In this document: in pieces, positions 1 to 12,435 of the stretch
Layout: every line of letters begins with the position of its first letter
Numbering within the stretch: position 1 is the stretch's first letter
Assembly: GCA_027186245.1 (NCBI GenBank)
Contig: CP114481.1
Span: forward strand, 46,097,501-46,161,500
Direction of reading: 5' to 3'
Source: Coriaria nepalensis
Lineage: Eukaryota; Streptophyta; Magnoliopsida; Cucurbitales; Coriariaceae
DNA length: 64,000 bases
Position numbers and translations under genes: made by a program
Notes under the pieces: model-generated
Database searches by the model: none
What the model was told of the DNA's origin: nothing
What the model saw: the letters and a program-made list of their open reading frames with translations, nothing else

Positions 1-28
1 AAAGTGTGCATTCGTTTAACCTTAAAAT

Positions 29-49
29 CATTTCAATGAGTCATTTCAA
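29..49 (+). repeat. Internal 13-bp-spaced direct repeat within the unit
   Basis: The nonamer tcatttcaa occurs twice in each standard unit, starting at p28-29 and again 13 bases later, separated by tgag. Two shortened units (starting 28,709 and 35,235) lack exactly one 13-base period here, which supports slippage or recombination between the two copies. The pair may be a remnant of a shorter ancestral repeat. Confidence 0.6.
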
Positions 50-102
50 GTCAATATCTTCTTTCAAAGCAAGTCGAACGAATTCTAGTTTTGCACTACA
101 GA

Positions 103-115
103 CACAACTTTTGTG
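103..115 (+). repeat. Short dyad symmetry, cacaa...ttgtg, one per unit
   Basis: First instance of a 5-bp inverted repeat (cacaa and ttgtg) around a 3-base centre, at p103-115. The middle is gtt in some units and ctt in others (p108 G or C), so the arms are kept while the loop varies. It is followed within 6 bases by a second dyad. Such elements could form small hairpins or cruciforms or be protein-binding sites. That is inference; only the symmetry is seen. Confidence 0.6.
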
Positions 116-120
116 CATAA

Positions 121-141
121 CTTGCAAATGATCATTGCAAG
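121..141 (+). repeat. Second dyad: cttgca...tgcaag flanking TGATCA
   Basis: First instance of an inverted repeat at p121-141. Arms cttgca and tgcaag enclose a 9-base centre that contains the palindrome TGATCA (a BclI/DpnII site) in most units. In units with T at p135, as here, the arms extend to 7 bp (cttgcaa and ttgcaag) with a 7-base spacer. In the aactaagc variant the left arm is broken and TGATCA becomes TCATCA. Together with the dyad at p103-115, about 40 bp of each unit is rich in dyad symmetry. Confidence 0.6.
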
Positions 142-469
142 GAAAGTGTGCATTCGTTTAACCTTAAAATCATTTCAATCAGTCATTTCAAGTCAATATG
201 TTCTTTCAAAGCAAGTCGAACGCATTCTATTTTTTCACTACAAACACAAGTTTTGTGCATAACTCGGAAATGATCAATGCAAGGAAAGTGTGCATTCGTT
301 TAACCTTAAAATCATTTCAATGAGTCATTTCAAGTCAATATCTTCTTTCAAAGCAAGTCGAACGCATTCTATTTTTGCACTACAAACACATGTTTTGTGC
401 ATAACTTGCAAATGATCAATGCAAGGAAAGTGTGCATTCGTTTAAACTTAATATCATTTCAATGAGTCA

Positions 470-1550
470 TTTCAACTCAATATCTTCTTTCAAAGCAAGT
501 CGAAGGCATTTTATTTTTGCACTACAAACACAAGTTTAGTGCATAACTTGCAAATGATCAATGCAAGGAAAGTGTGCATTCGTTTAACCTTAAAATCATT
601 TCAATCAGTCATTTCAAGTCAATATCTTCTTTCAAAGCAAGTCGAACGCATTCTATTTTTTCACTACAAACACAAGTTTTGTGCATAACTTGCAAATGAT
701 CAATGCAAGGAAAGTGTGCATTCGTTTAACCTTAAAATCATTTCAATGAGTCATTTGAAGTCAATAACTTATTTCAAAGCAAGTCGAACGCATTCTATTT
801 TTGCGCTACAAACACAAGTTTTGTGCATAACTTGCAAATGATCAATGCAAGGAAAGTGTGCATTCGTTTAACCTTAAAATCATTTCAATGAGTCATTTCA
901 AGTCAATAACTTATTTCAAAGCAAGTCGAACGCATTCTATTTTTGCACTACAAACTCAAGTTTTGTGCATAACTTGCAAATGATCAACGCAACGAAAATG
1001 TGCATTCGTTTAACCTTAAAATCATTTCAATGAGTCATTTCAAGTCAATATCTTCTATCAAAGCAAGTCGAACGCATTCTCTTTTTGCACTACAAACACA
1101 AGTTTTGTGCATAACTTGCCAATGATCAATGCAAAGGAAAGTGTGCATTCGTTTAACCTTAAAATCATTTCAATGAGTCAGTCCAAGTCAATAACTTATT
1201 TCGAAGCAAGTCGAACGAATTCTATTTTTGCACTAGAAACACAAGTTTTGTGCATAACTTGCAAATGATCAATGCAACGAAAATGTGCATTCGTTTAACC
1301 TTAAAATCATTTCAATGAGTCATTTCAAGTCAATATCTTCTTTCAAAGCAATTCGAACAAATTCTATTTTTTCACTACAAACACAAGTTTTGTGCATAAC
1401 TTGCAAATGATCAATGCAAGGAAAGTGTGCATTCGTTTAACCTTAAAATCATTTCAAAGAGTCAGTCCAAGTCAATAACTTATTTCGAAGCAAGTGGATG
1501 AAATTCTATTTTTGCACTACAAACACAAGTTTTGTGCATAACTTGCAAAT
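470..1550. repeat. 10-unit higher-order repeat, copy 1
   Basis: Matches about 1,891-2,971 at an offset of 1,421 (10 x 142 + 1). Shared landmarks are gtttagtgc at 534 and 1,955, ttgcgctac at 801 and 2,222, cattctcttttt ending near 1,085 and 2,506, and caagtgg followed by atgaaatt at 1,491 and 2,912. The extra base comes from the gcaaagg unit near 1,131. Beyond caagtggatg the copies diverge (acgcaagg against tatgcaagg). Boundaries are approximate because neighbouring units are so alike. Confidence 0.75.
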
Positions 1551-1890
1551 GATCAACGCAAGGAAAGTGTCCATTCGTTTAACCTTAAAATCATTTCAAT
1601 GAGTCATTTCAACCCAATATCTTGTTTCAAAGCAATTCGAGCGAATTCTATTTTTGCACTACAAATACAAGTTTTGTGCATAACTTGCGAATGATCAATG
1701 CAAGGAAAGTGTGCATTCGTTTAACCCTAAAATCATTTCAATGAGTCAGTCCAAGTCAATAACTTATTTCGAAGCAAGTGGAACAAATTTTATTTTTGCA
1801 CTACAAACACATGTTTTGTGCATAACTTGCAAATGATCAATGCAAGGAAAGTGTGCATTCGTTTAACCTTAAAATCATTTCAATGAGTCA

Positions 1891-2971
1891 TTTCAACTCA
1901 ATATCTTCTTTCAAAGCAAGTGGAAGGCATTTTATTTTTGCACTACAAACACAAGTTTAGTGCATAACTTGCAAATGATCAATGCAAGGAAAGTGTGCAT
2001 TCGTTTAACCTTAAAATCATTTCAATCAGTCATTTCAAGTCAATAACTTATTTCAAAGCAAGTCGAACGCATTCTATTTTTTCACTACAAACACAAGTTT
2101 TGTGCATAACTTGCAAATGATCAATGCAAGGAAAGTGTGCATTCGTTTAACCTTAAAATCATTTCAATGAGTCATTTGAAGTCAATATCTTCTTTCAAAG
2201 CAAGTCGAAGGCATTCTATTTTTGCGCTACAAACACAAGTTTTGTGCATAACTTGCAAATGATCAATGCAAGGAAAGTGTGCATTCGTTTAACCTTAAAA
2301 TCATTTCAATGAGTTATTTCAAGTCAATAACTTATTTCAAAGCAAGTCGAACGAATTCTATTTTTGCACTACAAACTCAAGTTTTGTGCATAACTTGCAA
2401 ATGATCAACGCAACGAAAATGTGCATTCGTTTAACCTTAAAATCATTTCAATGAGTCATTTCAAGTCAATATCTTCTTTCAAAGCAAGTCGAACGCATTC
2501 TCTTTTTGCACTACAAACACAAGTTTTGTGCATAACTTGCCAATGATCAATGCAAAGGAAACTGTGCATTCGTTTAACCTTAAAATCATTTCAATGAGTC
2601 AGTCCAAGTCAATAACTTATTTCGAAGCAAGTCGAACGAATTCTATTTTTGCACTAGAAACACAAGTTTTGTGCATAACTTGCAAATGATCAATGCAACG
2701 AAAATGTGCATTCGTTTAACCTTAAAATCATTTCAATGAGTCATTTCAAGTCAATATCTTCTTTCAAAGCAATTCGAACGAATTCTATTTTTTCACTACA
2801 AACACAAGTTTTGTGCATAACTTGCAAATGATCAATGCAAGGAAAGTGTGCATTCGTTTAACCATAAAATCATTTCAATGAGTCAGTCCAAGTCAATAAC
2901 TTATTTCGAAGCAAGTGGATGAAATTCTATTTTTGCACTACAAACACAAGTTTTGTGCATAACTTGCAAAT
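1891..2971. repeat. 10-unit higher-order repeat, copy 2
   Basis: Second copy of the block at about 470-1,550, offset 1,421. A further partial copy lies at about 4,440-5,130: cattctcttttt recurs near 4,631, an offset of 2,132 (15 units + 2) from copy 2. Scattered substitutions separate the copies, for example gcaagtcgaac against gcaagtcgaag near 780 and 2,200, so this duplication looks older than those in Zone III. Confidence 0.7.
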
Positions 2972-5798
2972 GATCTATGCAAGGAAAGTGTGCATTCGTC
3001 TAACCTTAAAATCATTTCAATGAGTCAGTCCATGTGAATAACTTATTTCAAAGCAAGTGGAAGGAATTCTATTTTTGCACTACAAACACAAGTTTTGTGC
3101 ATAACTTGCAAATGATCTATGCAAGGAAAGTGTGCATTCGTTTAACCTTAAAATCATTTCAATGAGTCAGTCCAAGTCAATAACTTATTTCAAAGCAAGT
3201 GGAACGAATTCTAGTTTTGCACTACAAACACAAGTTTTGTGCATAACTTGCAAATGATCAATGCAAGGAAAGTGTGCATTCGTTTAAACTTAAAATCATT
3301 TCAATGAGTCATTTCAACTCAATATCTTTTTTCAAAGCAAGTCGAAGGCATTTTATTTTTGCACTACAAACACAAGTTTTGTGCATAACTTGCAAATGAT
3401 CAATGCAAGGAAAGTGTGCATTCGTTTAACCTTAAAATCATTTCAAAGAGTCATTTGAAGTCAATAACTTATTTCAAAGCAAGTCGAACGCATTCTATTT
3501 TTGCGCTACAAACACAAGTTTTGTGCATAACTTGCAAATGATCAATGCAAGGAAAGTGTGCATTCGTTTAACCTTAAAATCATTTCAATGAGTCATTTCA
3601 AGTCAATATCTTCTTTCAAAGCAATTCGAACGAATTCTATTTTTTCACTACAAACACAACTTTTGTGCATAACTAAGCAAATCATCAATGCAAGGAAAGT
3701 GTGCATTCGTTTAACCTTAAAATCATTTCAATGAGTCATTTCAAGTCAATATCTTCTTTCAAAGCAAGTCAAACGCATTCTATTTTTGCACTACAAACAC
3801 AAGTTTTGTGCATAACTTGCAAATGATCAATGCAAGGAAAGTGTGCATTCGTTTAACCTTAAAATCATTTCAATGAGTCATTTCAAGTCAATAACTTATT
3901 TCAAAGCAAGTCGAACGCATTCTATTTTTGCGCTACAAACACAAGTTTTGTGCATAACTTACAAATGATCAATGCAAGGAAAGTGTGCATTCGTTTAACC
4001 TTAAAATCATTTCAATGAGTCAGTCCAAGTCAATAACTTATTTCGAAGCAAGTCGAACGCATTCTATTTTTGCAATAGAAACACAAGTTTTGTGCATAAC
4101 TTGCAAATGATCAATGCAACGAAAATGTGCATTCGTTTAACCTTAAAATCATTTCAATGAGTCATTTAAAGTCAATATCTTCTTTCAAAGCAAGTCGAAC
4201 GAATTCTAGTTTTGCACTACAGACACAACTTTTGTGCATAACTTGCAAATGATCATTGCAAGGAAAGTGTGCATTCGTTTAATCTTAAAATCATTTCAAT
4301 GAGTCATTTCAAGTCAATATCTTCTTTCAAAGCAAGTCGAACGCATTCTATTTTTGCACTACAAACACAACTTTTGTGCATAACTTGCAAATGATCAATG
4401 CAGCGAAAGTGTGCATTCGTTTAACCTTAAAATCATTTCAATGAGTCAGTCCAAGTCAATAACTTATTTCAAAGCAAGTGGAACGCATTCTATTTTTGCA
4501 CTACAAACTCAAGTTTTGTGCATAACTTGCAAATGATCAACGCAACGAAAATGTGCATTCGTTTAACCTTAAAATCATTTCAATGAGTCATTTCAAGTCA
4601 ATATCTTCTTTCAAAGCAAGTCGAACGCATTCTCTTTTTGCACTACAAACACAAGTTTTGTGCATAACTTGCCAATGATCAATGCAAAGGAAAGTGTGCA
4701 TTCGTTTAACCTTAAAATCATTTCAATGAGTCAGTCCAAGTCAATAACTTATTTCGAAGCAAGTCGAACGAATTCTATTTTTGCACTAGAAACACAAGTT
4801 TTGTGCATAACGTGCAAATTATCAATGCAACGAAAATGTGCATTCGTTTAACCTTAAAATCATTTCAATGAGTCATTTCAAGTCGATATCTTCTTTCAAA
4901 GCAATTCGAACGAATTCTATTTTTTCACTACAAACACAAGTTTTGTGCATAACTTGCAAATGATCAATGCAAGGAAAGTGTGCATTCGTTTAACCTTAAA
5001 ATCATTTCAATGAGTCAGTCCAAGTCAATAACTTATTTCGAAGCAAGTCGAACGAATTCTATTGTGCACTACAAACACAAGTTTTGTGCAAAACTTGCAA
5101 ATGATCAATGCAAGGAAAGTGTCCGTTCGTTTAACCTTAAAATCATTTCAATGAGTCATTTCAACTCAATATCTTCTTTTAAAGCAAGTCGAACGCATTC
5201 TATTTTTTCACTACAAACACAAGTTTTGTGCATAACTTGGAAATGATCAATGCAAGGAAAGTGTGCATTCGTTTAACCTTAAAATCATTTCAATGAGTCA
5301 TTTCAAGTCAATATCTTCTTTCAAAGCAAGTCGAACGCATTCTATTTTTGCGCTACAAACACAAGTTTTGTGTATAACTTGCAAATGATCAATGCAAGGA
5401 AAGTGTGCATTCGTTTAACCTTAAAATCATTTCAATGAGTCATTTCAAGTCAATATCTTCTTTCAAAGCAAGTCGAAGGCATTTTATTTTTGCACTACAA
5501 ACACAAGTTTTGTGCATAACTTGCAAATGATCAATGCAAGGAAAGTGTGCATTCGTTTAACCTTAAAATCATTTCAATGAGTCATTTGAAGTCAATAACT
5601 TATTTCAAAGCAAGTCGAACGCATTCTATTTTTGCGCTACAAACACAAGTTTTGTGTATAACTTGCAAATGATCAATGCAAGGAAAGTGTGCATTCGTTT
5701 AACCTTAAAATCATTTCAATGAGTCATTTCAAGTCAATATCTTCTTTCAAAGCAATTCGAACGAATTCTATTTTTTCACTACAAACACAACTTTTGTG

Positions 5799-5820
5799 CA
5801 TAATTAGAAGCAAATCATCA
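5799..5820 (+). other. Unit with an unusual insertion (taattagaagc)
   Basis: At the p117-127 region the usual gcataacttgcaaatgatc reads gcataattagaagcaaatcatc, about 3 bases longer than the standard unit and 2 longer than the common aactaagc variant. I noticed it once only. It lies on the aactaagc/TCATCA background, so it looks like a secondary change in that lineage. Confidence 0.7.
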
Positions 5821-8099
5821 ATGCAAGGAAAGTGTGCATTCGTTTAACCTTAAAATCATTTCAATGAGTCATTTCAAGTCAATATCTTCTTTCAAAGCAA
5901 GTCGAACGCATTCTATTTTTGCACTACAAACACAAGTTTTGTGCATAACTTGCAAATGATCAATGCAAGGAAAGTGTGCATTCGTTTAACCTTAAAATCA
6001 TTTCAATGAGTCATTTCAAGTCAATAACTTATTTCAAAGCAAGTCGAACGCATTCTATTTTTGCACTACAAACTCAAGTTTTGTGCATAACTTGCAAATG
6101 ATCAATGCAACGAAAATGTGCATTCGTTTAACCTTAAAATCATTTCAATGAGTCATTTCAAGTCAATATCTTCTTTCAAAGCAAGTCGAACGAATTCTAG
6201 TTTTGCACTACAGACACAACTTTTGTGCATAACTTGCAAATGATCATTGCAAGGAAAGTGTGCATTCGTTTAACCTTAAAATCATTTCAATCAGTCATTT
6301 CAAGTCAATATCTTCTTTCAAAGCAAGTCGAACGCATTCTATTTTTTCACTACAAACACAAGTTTTGTGCATAACTTGCAAATGATCAATGCAAGGAAAG
6401 TGTGCATTCGTTTAACCTTAAAATCATTTCAATGAGTCATTTCAAGTCAATATCTTCTTTCAAAGCAAGTCGAACGCATTCTATTTTTGCACTACAAACA
6501 CAAGTTTTGTGCATAACTTGCAAATGATCAATGCAAGGAAAGTGTGCATTCGTTTAAACTTAAAATCATTTCAATGAGTCATTTCAACTCAATATCTTCT
6601 TTCGAAGCAAGTCGAACGCATTCTATTTTTGCACTACAAACACAAGTTTTGTGCATAACTTGCAAATGATCAATGCAAGGAAATTGTGCATTCGTTTAAT
6701 CTTAAAATCATTTCAATGAGTCATTTCAAGTCAATATCTTCTTTCAAAGCAAGTCGAACGCATTCTATTTTTTCACTACAAACACAAGTTTTGTGCATAA
6801 CTTGGAAATGATCAATGCAAGGAAAGTGTGCATTCGTTTAACCTTAAAATCATTTCAATGAGTCATTTCAAGTCAATATCTTCTTTCAAAGCAAGTCGAA
6901 CGCATTCTATTTTTGCACTACAAACACAAGTTTTGTGCATAACTTGGAAATGATCAATGCAAGGAAAGTGTGCATTCGTTTAAACTTAAAATCATTTCAA
7001 TGAGTCATTTCAACTCAATATCTTCTTTCAAAGCAAGTCGAACGCATTCTATTTTTGCACTACAAACACAAGTTTTGTGCATAACTCGCAAATGATCAAT
7101 GCAAGGAAAGTGTGCATTCGTTTAATCTTAAAATCATTTCAATGAGTCATTTCAAGTCAATATCTTCTTTCAAAGAAAGTCGAACGCATTCTATTTTTGC
7201 ACTACAAACACAAGTTTAGTGCATAACTTGCAAATGATCAATGCAAGGAAAGTGTGCATTCGTTTAACCTTAAAATCATTTCAATCAGTCATTTCAAGTC
7301 AATATCTTCCTTCAAAGCAAGTCGAACGCATTCTATTTTTGCACTACAAACACAAGTTTTGTGCATAACTTGCAAATGATCAATGCAAGGAAAGTGTGCA
7401 TTCGTTTAACCTTAAAATCATTTCAATGAGTCATTTGAAGTCAATAACTTATTTCAAAGCAAGTCGAACGCATTCTATTTTTGCGCTACAAACACAAGTT
7501 TTGTGCATAACTTGCAAATGATCAATGCAAGGAAAGTGTGCATTCGTTTAACCTTAAAATCATTTCAATGAGTCATTTCAAGTCAATATCTTCTTTCAAA
7601 GCAATTCGAACGAATTCTATTTTTTCACTACAAACACAACTTTTGTGCATAACTAAGCAAATCATCAATGCAAGGAAAGTGTGCATTCGTTTAACCTTAA
7701 AATCATTTCAATGAGTCATTTCAAGTCAATATCTTCTTTCAAAGCAATTCGAACGCATTCTATTTTTGCACTACAAACACAAGTTTTGTGCATAACTTGC
7801 AAATGATCAATGCAAGGAAAGTGTGCATTCGTTTAACCTTAAAATCATTTCAATGAGTCATTTCAAGTCAATAACTTATTTCAAAGCAAGTCGAACGCAT
7901 TCTATTTTTGCACTACAAACTCAAGTTTTGTGCATAACTTGCAAATGATCAATGCAACGAAAATGTGCATTCGTTTAACCTTAAAATCATTTCAATGAGT
8001 CATTTCAAGTCAATATCTTCTTTCAAAGCAATTCGAACGAATTCTATTTTTTCACTACAAACACAAGTTTTGTGCATAACTTGCAAATGATCAATGCAA

Positions 8100-9170
8100 G
8101 GAAAGTGTGCATTCGTTTAACCTTAAAATCATTTCAATGAGTCATTTCAAGTCAATAACTTATTTCAAAGCAAGTCGAACGCATTCTATTTTTGCACTAC
8201 AAACACAAGTTTTGTGCATAACTTGCAAATGATCAATGCAACGAAAATGTGCATTCGTTTAACCTTAAAATCATTTCAATGAGTCATTTCAAGTCAATAT
8301 CTTCTTTCAAAGCAAGTCGAACGCATTCTCTTTTTGCACTACAAACACAAGTTTTGTGCATAACTTGCCAATGATCAATGCAAGGAAAGTGTGCATTCTT
8401 TTAACCTTAAAATCATTTCAATGAGTCAGTCCAAGTCAATAACTTATTTCGAAGCAAGTCGAACGAATTCTATTTTTGCACTACAAACACAAGTTTTGTG
8501 CATAACTTGCAAATGATCAATGCAACGAAAATGTGCATTCGTTTAACCTTAAAATCATTTCAATGAGTCATTTCAAGTCAATATCTTCTTTCAAAGCAAT
8601 TCGAACGAATTCTATTTTTTCACTACAAACACAAGTTTTGTGCATTACTTGCAAATGATCAATGCAAGGAAAGTGTGCATTCGTTTAACCTTAAAATCAT
8701 TTCAATGATTCAGTCCAAGTCAATAACTTATTTCGAAGCAAGTCGAACGAATTCTATTTTTGCACTACAAACACAAGTTTTGTGCATAACTTGCAAATGA
8801 TCAATGCAAGGAAAGTGTCCGTTCGTTTAACCTTAAAATCATTTCAATGAGTCATTTCAACTCAATATCTTCTTTTAAAGCAAGTCGAACGCATTCTATT
8901 TTTGCACTACAAACACAAGTTTTGTGCATAACTTGCAAATGATCAATGCAAGGAAAGTGTGCATTCGTTTAACCTTAAAATCATTTCAATGAGTCAGTCC
9001 AACTCAATAACTTATTTCAAAGCAAGTGGAAGAAATGCTATTTTTGCACTACAAACACAAGTTTTGTGCATAACTTGCAAATGATCAATGCAAGGAAAGT
9101 GTCCATTCGTTTAACTTTAAAATCATTTCAATGAGTCATATCAACTCAATATCTTCTTTCAAAGCAATTC
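8100..9170. repeat. 23-unit-spaced repeat block, copy 1
   Basis: Matches about 11,365-12,435 at an offset of 3,265 (23 x 142 - 1). Shared landmarks are cattctctttttg (8,327 and 11,592), gattcagtcc (8,707 and 11,972), gttcgtttaacc after gtgtcc (8,821 and 12,086) and cttcttttaaagc. A shorter third copy is present at about 14,440-14,760, offset 2,558 from the second. Confidence 0.75.
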
Positions 9171-9971
9171 GAGCGAATTCTATTTTTGCACTACAAACAC
9201 AAGTTTTGTGCATAACTTGCAAATGATCAATGCAAGGAAAGTGTCCATTCGTTTAACCTTAAAATCATTTCAATGAGTCATATCAACTCAATATCTTCTT
9301 TCAAACCAATTCGAGCGAATTCTATTTTTGCACTACAAACACAAGTTTTGTGCATAACTTGCAAATGATCAATGCAAGGAAAGTGTCCATTCGTTTAACC
9401 TTAAAATCATTTCAATGAGTCACTTCAAGTCAATATCTTCTGTCAAAGCAATTCGAACGAATTCTATTTTTTCACTACAAACACAAATTTTGTGCATAAC
9501 TTGCAAATGATCAATGCAAGGAAAATGTGCATTCGTTTAACCTTAAAATCATTTCAATAAGTCATTTCAAGTCAATATCTTCTTTCAAAGCAATTCGAAC
9601 GAATTCCATTTTTTCACTACAAACACAAGTTTTGTGCATAACTTGCAAATGATCAATGCAAGGAAAGTGTGCATTCGTTTAACCTTAAAATCATTTCAAT
9701 GAGTCATTTCAACTCAATATCTTCTTTCAAAGCAAGTCGAACGAATTCTAGTTTTGCACTACAGACACAACTTTTGTGCATAACTTGCAAATGATCATTG
9801 CAAGGAAAGTGTGCATTCGTTTAACCTTAAAATCATTTCAATCAGTCATTTCAAGTCAATATCTTCTTTCAAAGCAAGTCGAACGAATTCTAGTTTTGCA
9901 CTACAAACACAAGTTTTGTGCATAACATGCAAATGATCAATGCAAGGAAAGTGTGCGTTCGTTTAATCATA
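9120..9971. repeat. 6-unit higher-order repeat, copy 1 (852 bp)
   Basis: Tandem with about 9,972-10,822 at an offset of exactly 852 (6 x 142). Landmarks are gtcatatcaactc with cgagcgaattc, cacttcaagtc with cttctgtcaaag (9,421 and 10,273), gaattccatt (9,601 and 10,453) and gtgtgcgttcg (near 9,954 and 10,806). The copies are almost identical; one difference is cgtttaaacttaaaat in copy 2 where copy 1 has cgtttaaccttaaaat. Confidence 0.8.
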
Positions 9972-10822
9972 AAATCATTTCAATGAGTCATATCAACTCA
10001 ATATCTTCTTTCAAAGCAATTCGAGCGAATTCTATTTTTGCACTACAAACACAAGTTTTGTGCATAACTTGCAAATGATCAATGCAAGGAAAGTGTCCAT
10101 TCGTTTAACCTTAAAATCATTTCAATGAGTCATATCAACTCAATATCTTCTTTCAAAGCAATTCGAGCGAATTCTATATTTGCACTACAAACACAAGTTT
10201 TGTGCATAACTTGCAAATGATCAATGCAAGGAAAGTGTCCATTCGTTTAACCTTAAAATCATTTCAATGAGTCACTTCAAGTCAATATCTTCTGTCAAAG
10301 CAATTCGAACGAATTCTATTTTTTCACTACAAACACAAATTTTGTGCATAACTTGCAAATGATCAATGCAAGGAAAATGTGCATTCGTTTAACCTTAAAA
10401 TCATTTCAATAAGTCATTTCAAGTCAATATCTTCTTTCAAAGCAATTCGAACGAATTCCATTTTTTCACTACAAACACAAGTTTTGTGCATAACTTGCAA
10501 ATGATCAATGCAAGGAAAGTGTGCATTCGTTTAAACTTAAAATCATTTCAATGAGTCATTTCAACTCAATATCTTCTTTCAAAGCAAGTCGAACGAATTC
10601 TAGTTTTGCACTACAGACACAACTTTTGTGCATAACTTGCAAATGATCATTGCAAGGAAAGTGTGCATTCGTTTAACCTTAAAATCATTTCAATCAGTCA
10701 TTTCAAGTCAATATCTTCTTTCAAAGCAAGTCGAACGAATTCTAGTTTTGCACTACAAACACAAGTTTTGTGCATAACTTGCAAATGATCAATGCAAGGA
10801 AAGTGTGCGTTCGTTTAATCTT
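9972..10822. repeat. 6-unit higher-order repeat, copy 2 (852 bp)
   Basis: Second member of the 852-bp tandem pair described at 9,120-9,971. After gtgtgcgttcgtttaatc the sequence departs from the pattern (gtcatttcaag instead of gtcatatcaac), so no third copy follows. Confidence 0.8.
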
Positions 10823-11364
10823 AAAATCATTTCAATGAGTCATTTCAAGTCAATATCTTCTTTCAAAGCAAGTCGAACGCATTCTATTTTTGCACTACAA
10901 ACACAAGTTTAGTGCATAACTTGCAAATGATCAATGCAAGGAAAGTGTGCATTCGTTTAACCTTAAAATCATTTCAATCAGTCATTTCAAGTCAATATCT
11001 TCTTTCAAAGCAAGTCGAACGCATTCTATTTTTGCACTACAAACACAAGTTTTGTGCATAACTTGCAAATGATCAATGCAAGGAAAGTGTGCATTCGTTT
11101 AACCTTAAAATCATTTCAATGAGTCATTTCAAGTCAATAACTTATTTCAAAGCAAGTCGAACGAATTCTATTTTTTCACTACAAACACAAGTTTTGTGCA
11201 TAACTTGCAAATGATCAATGCAAGGAAAGTGTGGATTCGTTTAACCTTAAAATCATTTCAATCTGTCATTTCAAGTCAATATCTTCTTTCAAAGCAAGTC
11301 GAACGCATTCTATTTTTGCACTACAAACACAAGTTTTGTGCATAACTTGCAAATGATCAATGCA

Positions 11365-12435
11365 AGGAAATGTGCATTCGTTTAACCTTAAAATCATTTC
11401 AATGAGTAATTTCAAGTCAATAACTTATTTCAAAGCAAGTCGAACGCATTCTATTTTTGCACTACAAACACAAGTTTTGTGCATAACTTGCAAATGATCA
11501 ATGCAACGAAAATGTGCATTCGTTTAACCTTAAAATCATTTCAATGAGTCATTTCAAGTCAATATCTTCTTTCAAAGCAAGTCGAACGCATTCTCTTTTT
11601 GCACTACTAACACAAGTTTTGTGCATAACTTGCCAATGATCAATGCAAGGAAAGTGTGCATTCGTTTAACCTTAAAATCATTTCAATGAGTCAGTCCAAG
11701 TCAATAACTTATTTCGAAGCAAGTCGAACGAATTCTATTTTTGCACTACAAACACAAGTTTTGTGCATAACTTGCAAATGATCAATGCAACGAAAATGTG
11801 CATTCGTTTAACCTTAAAATCATTTCAATGAGTCATTTCAAGTCAATATCTTCTTTCAAAGCAATTCGAACGAATTCTATTTTTTCACTACAAACACAAG
11901 TTTTGTGCATTACTTGCAAATGATCAATGCAAGGAAAGTGTGCATTCGTTTAACCATAAAATCATTTCAATGATTCAGTCCAAGTCAATAACTTATTTCA
12001 AAGCAAGTCGAACGAATTCTATTTTTGCACTACAAACACAAGTTTTGTGCATAACTTGCAAATGATCAATGCAAGGAAAGTGTCCGTTCGTTTAACCTTA
12101 AAATCATTTCAATGAGTCATTTCAACTCAATATCTTCTTTTAAAGCAAGTCGAACGCATTCTATTTTTGCACCACAAACACAAGTTTTGTGCATAACTTG
12201 CAAATGATCAATGCAAGGAAAGTGTGCATTCGTTTAACCTTAAAATCATTTCAATGAGTCAGTCCAACTCAATAACTTATTTCAAAACAAGTGGAAGAAA
12301 TTCTATTTTTGCACTACAAACACAAGTTTTGTGCATAACTTGCAAATGATCAATGCAAGGAAAGTGTCCATTCGTTTAACCTTAAAATCATTTCAATGAG
12401 TCATATCAACTCAATATCTTCTTTCAAAGCAATTC
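11365..12435. repeat. 23-unit-spaced repeat block, copy 2
   Basis: Copy of about 8,100-9,170. It contains a unit shortened by one base near 11,370 (ggaaatgtgc for ggaaagtgtgc), which accounts for the offset being one less than 23 x 142. It also has gcactactaacac near 11,600 where copy 1 has gcactacaaacac. Confidence 0.7.

Larger units (their letters stand above)
1..142 (+). repeat. Reference monomer (unit 1) of the satellite
   Basis: This is the first complete unit and is used here for position numbering (p1-p142). Variable sites seen across the array include p8 (G or C), p20-21 (acc, aac or atc), p38 (G or C), p44-47 (attt or gtcc type), p50 (G or C), p57 with p61 (atatcttc or ataactta), p73 (G or T), p79-82 (cgca, cgaa, ggca, caaa), p85-88, p93 (G or T), p95 (A or G), p101 (A or G), p108 (G or C), p121-125 (a +1 indel) and p135 (A or T). 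This unit is the tagttttgcactacagac type, with a T at p135. The phase chosen is arbitrary, since the array gives no natural start. Confidence 0.95.

Noticed and set aside
11..27. Possible CENP-B box (ttcgtttaac segment in each unit)
   Set aside because: The TTCG start and the A at box position 10 match the CENP-B core, but the required CGGG half is replaced by ttaa. A second partial match on the minus strand (ttcgttcgac) also lacks it. Not supported as a CENP-B box.
61..100. EcoRI-like gaattc sites as a defining feature
   Set aside because: GAATTC occurs only in units with cgaattc; many units have cgcattc, ggcattt or caaattc. It is a variant marker, not a unit-wide element.
103..115. Rho-independent terminator or RNA hairpin gene
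   Set aside because: The hairpin arms are 5 bp, and it recurs in every unit without any gene context. It is a property of the satellite unit.
4660..5246. Open reading frames of 63 and 88 codons
   Set aside because: They span consecutive satellite units, start at gtgcat-derived ATGs inside the repeat, and stay open only where small indels or substitutions remove stops. The predicted peptides are repeats of one translated unit. No ribosome binding or promoter context, no codon signature.
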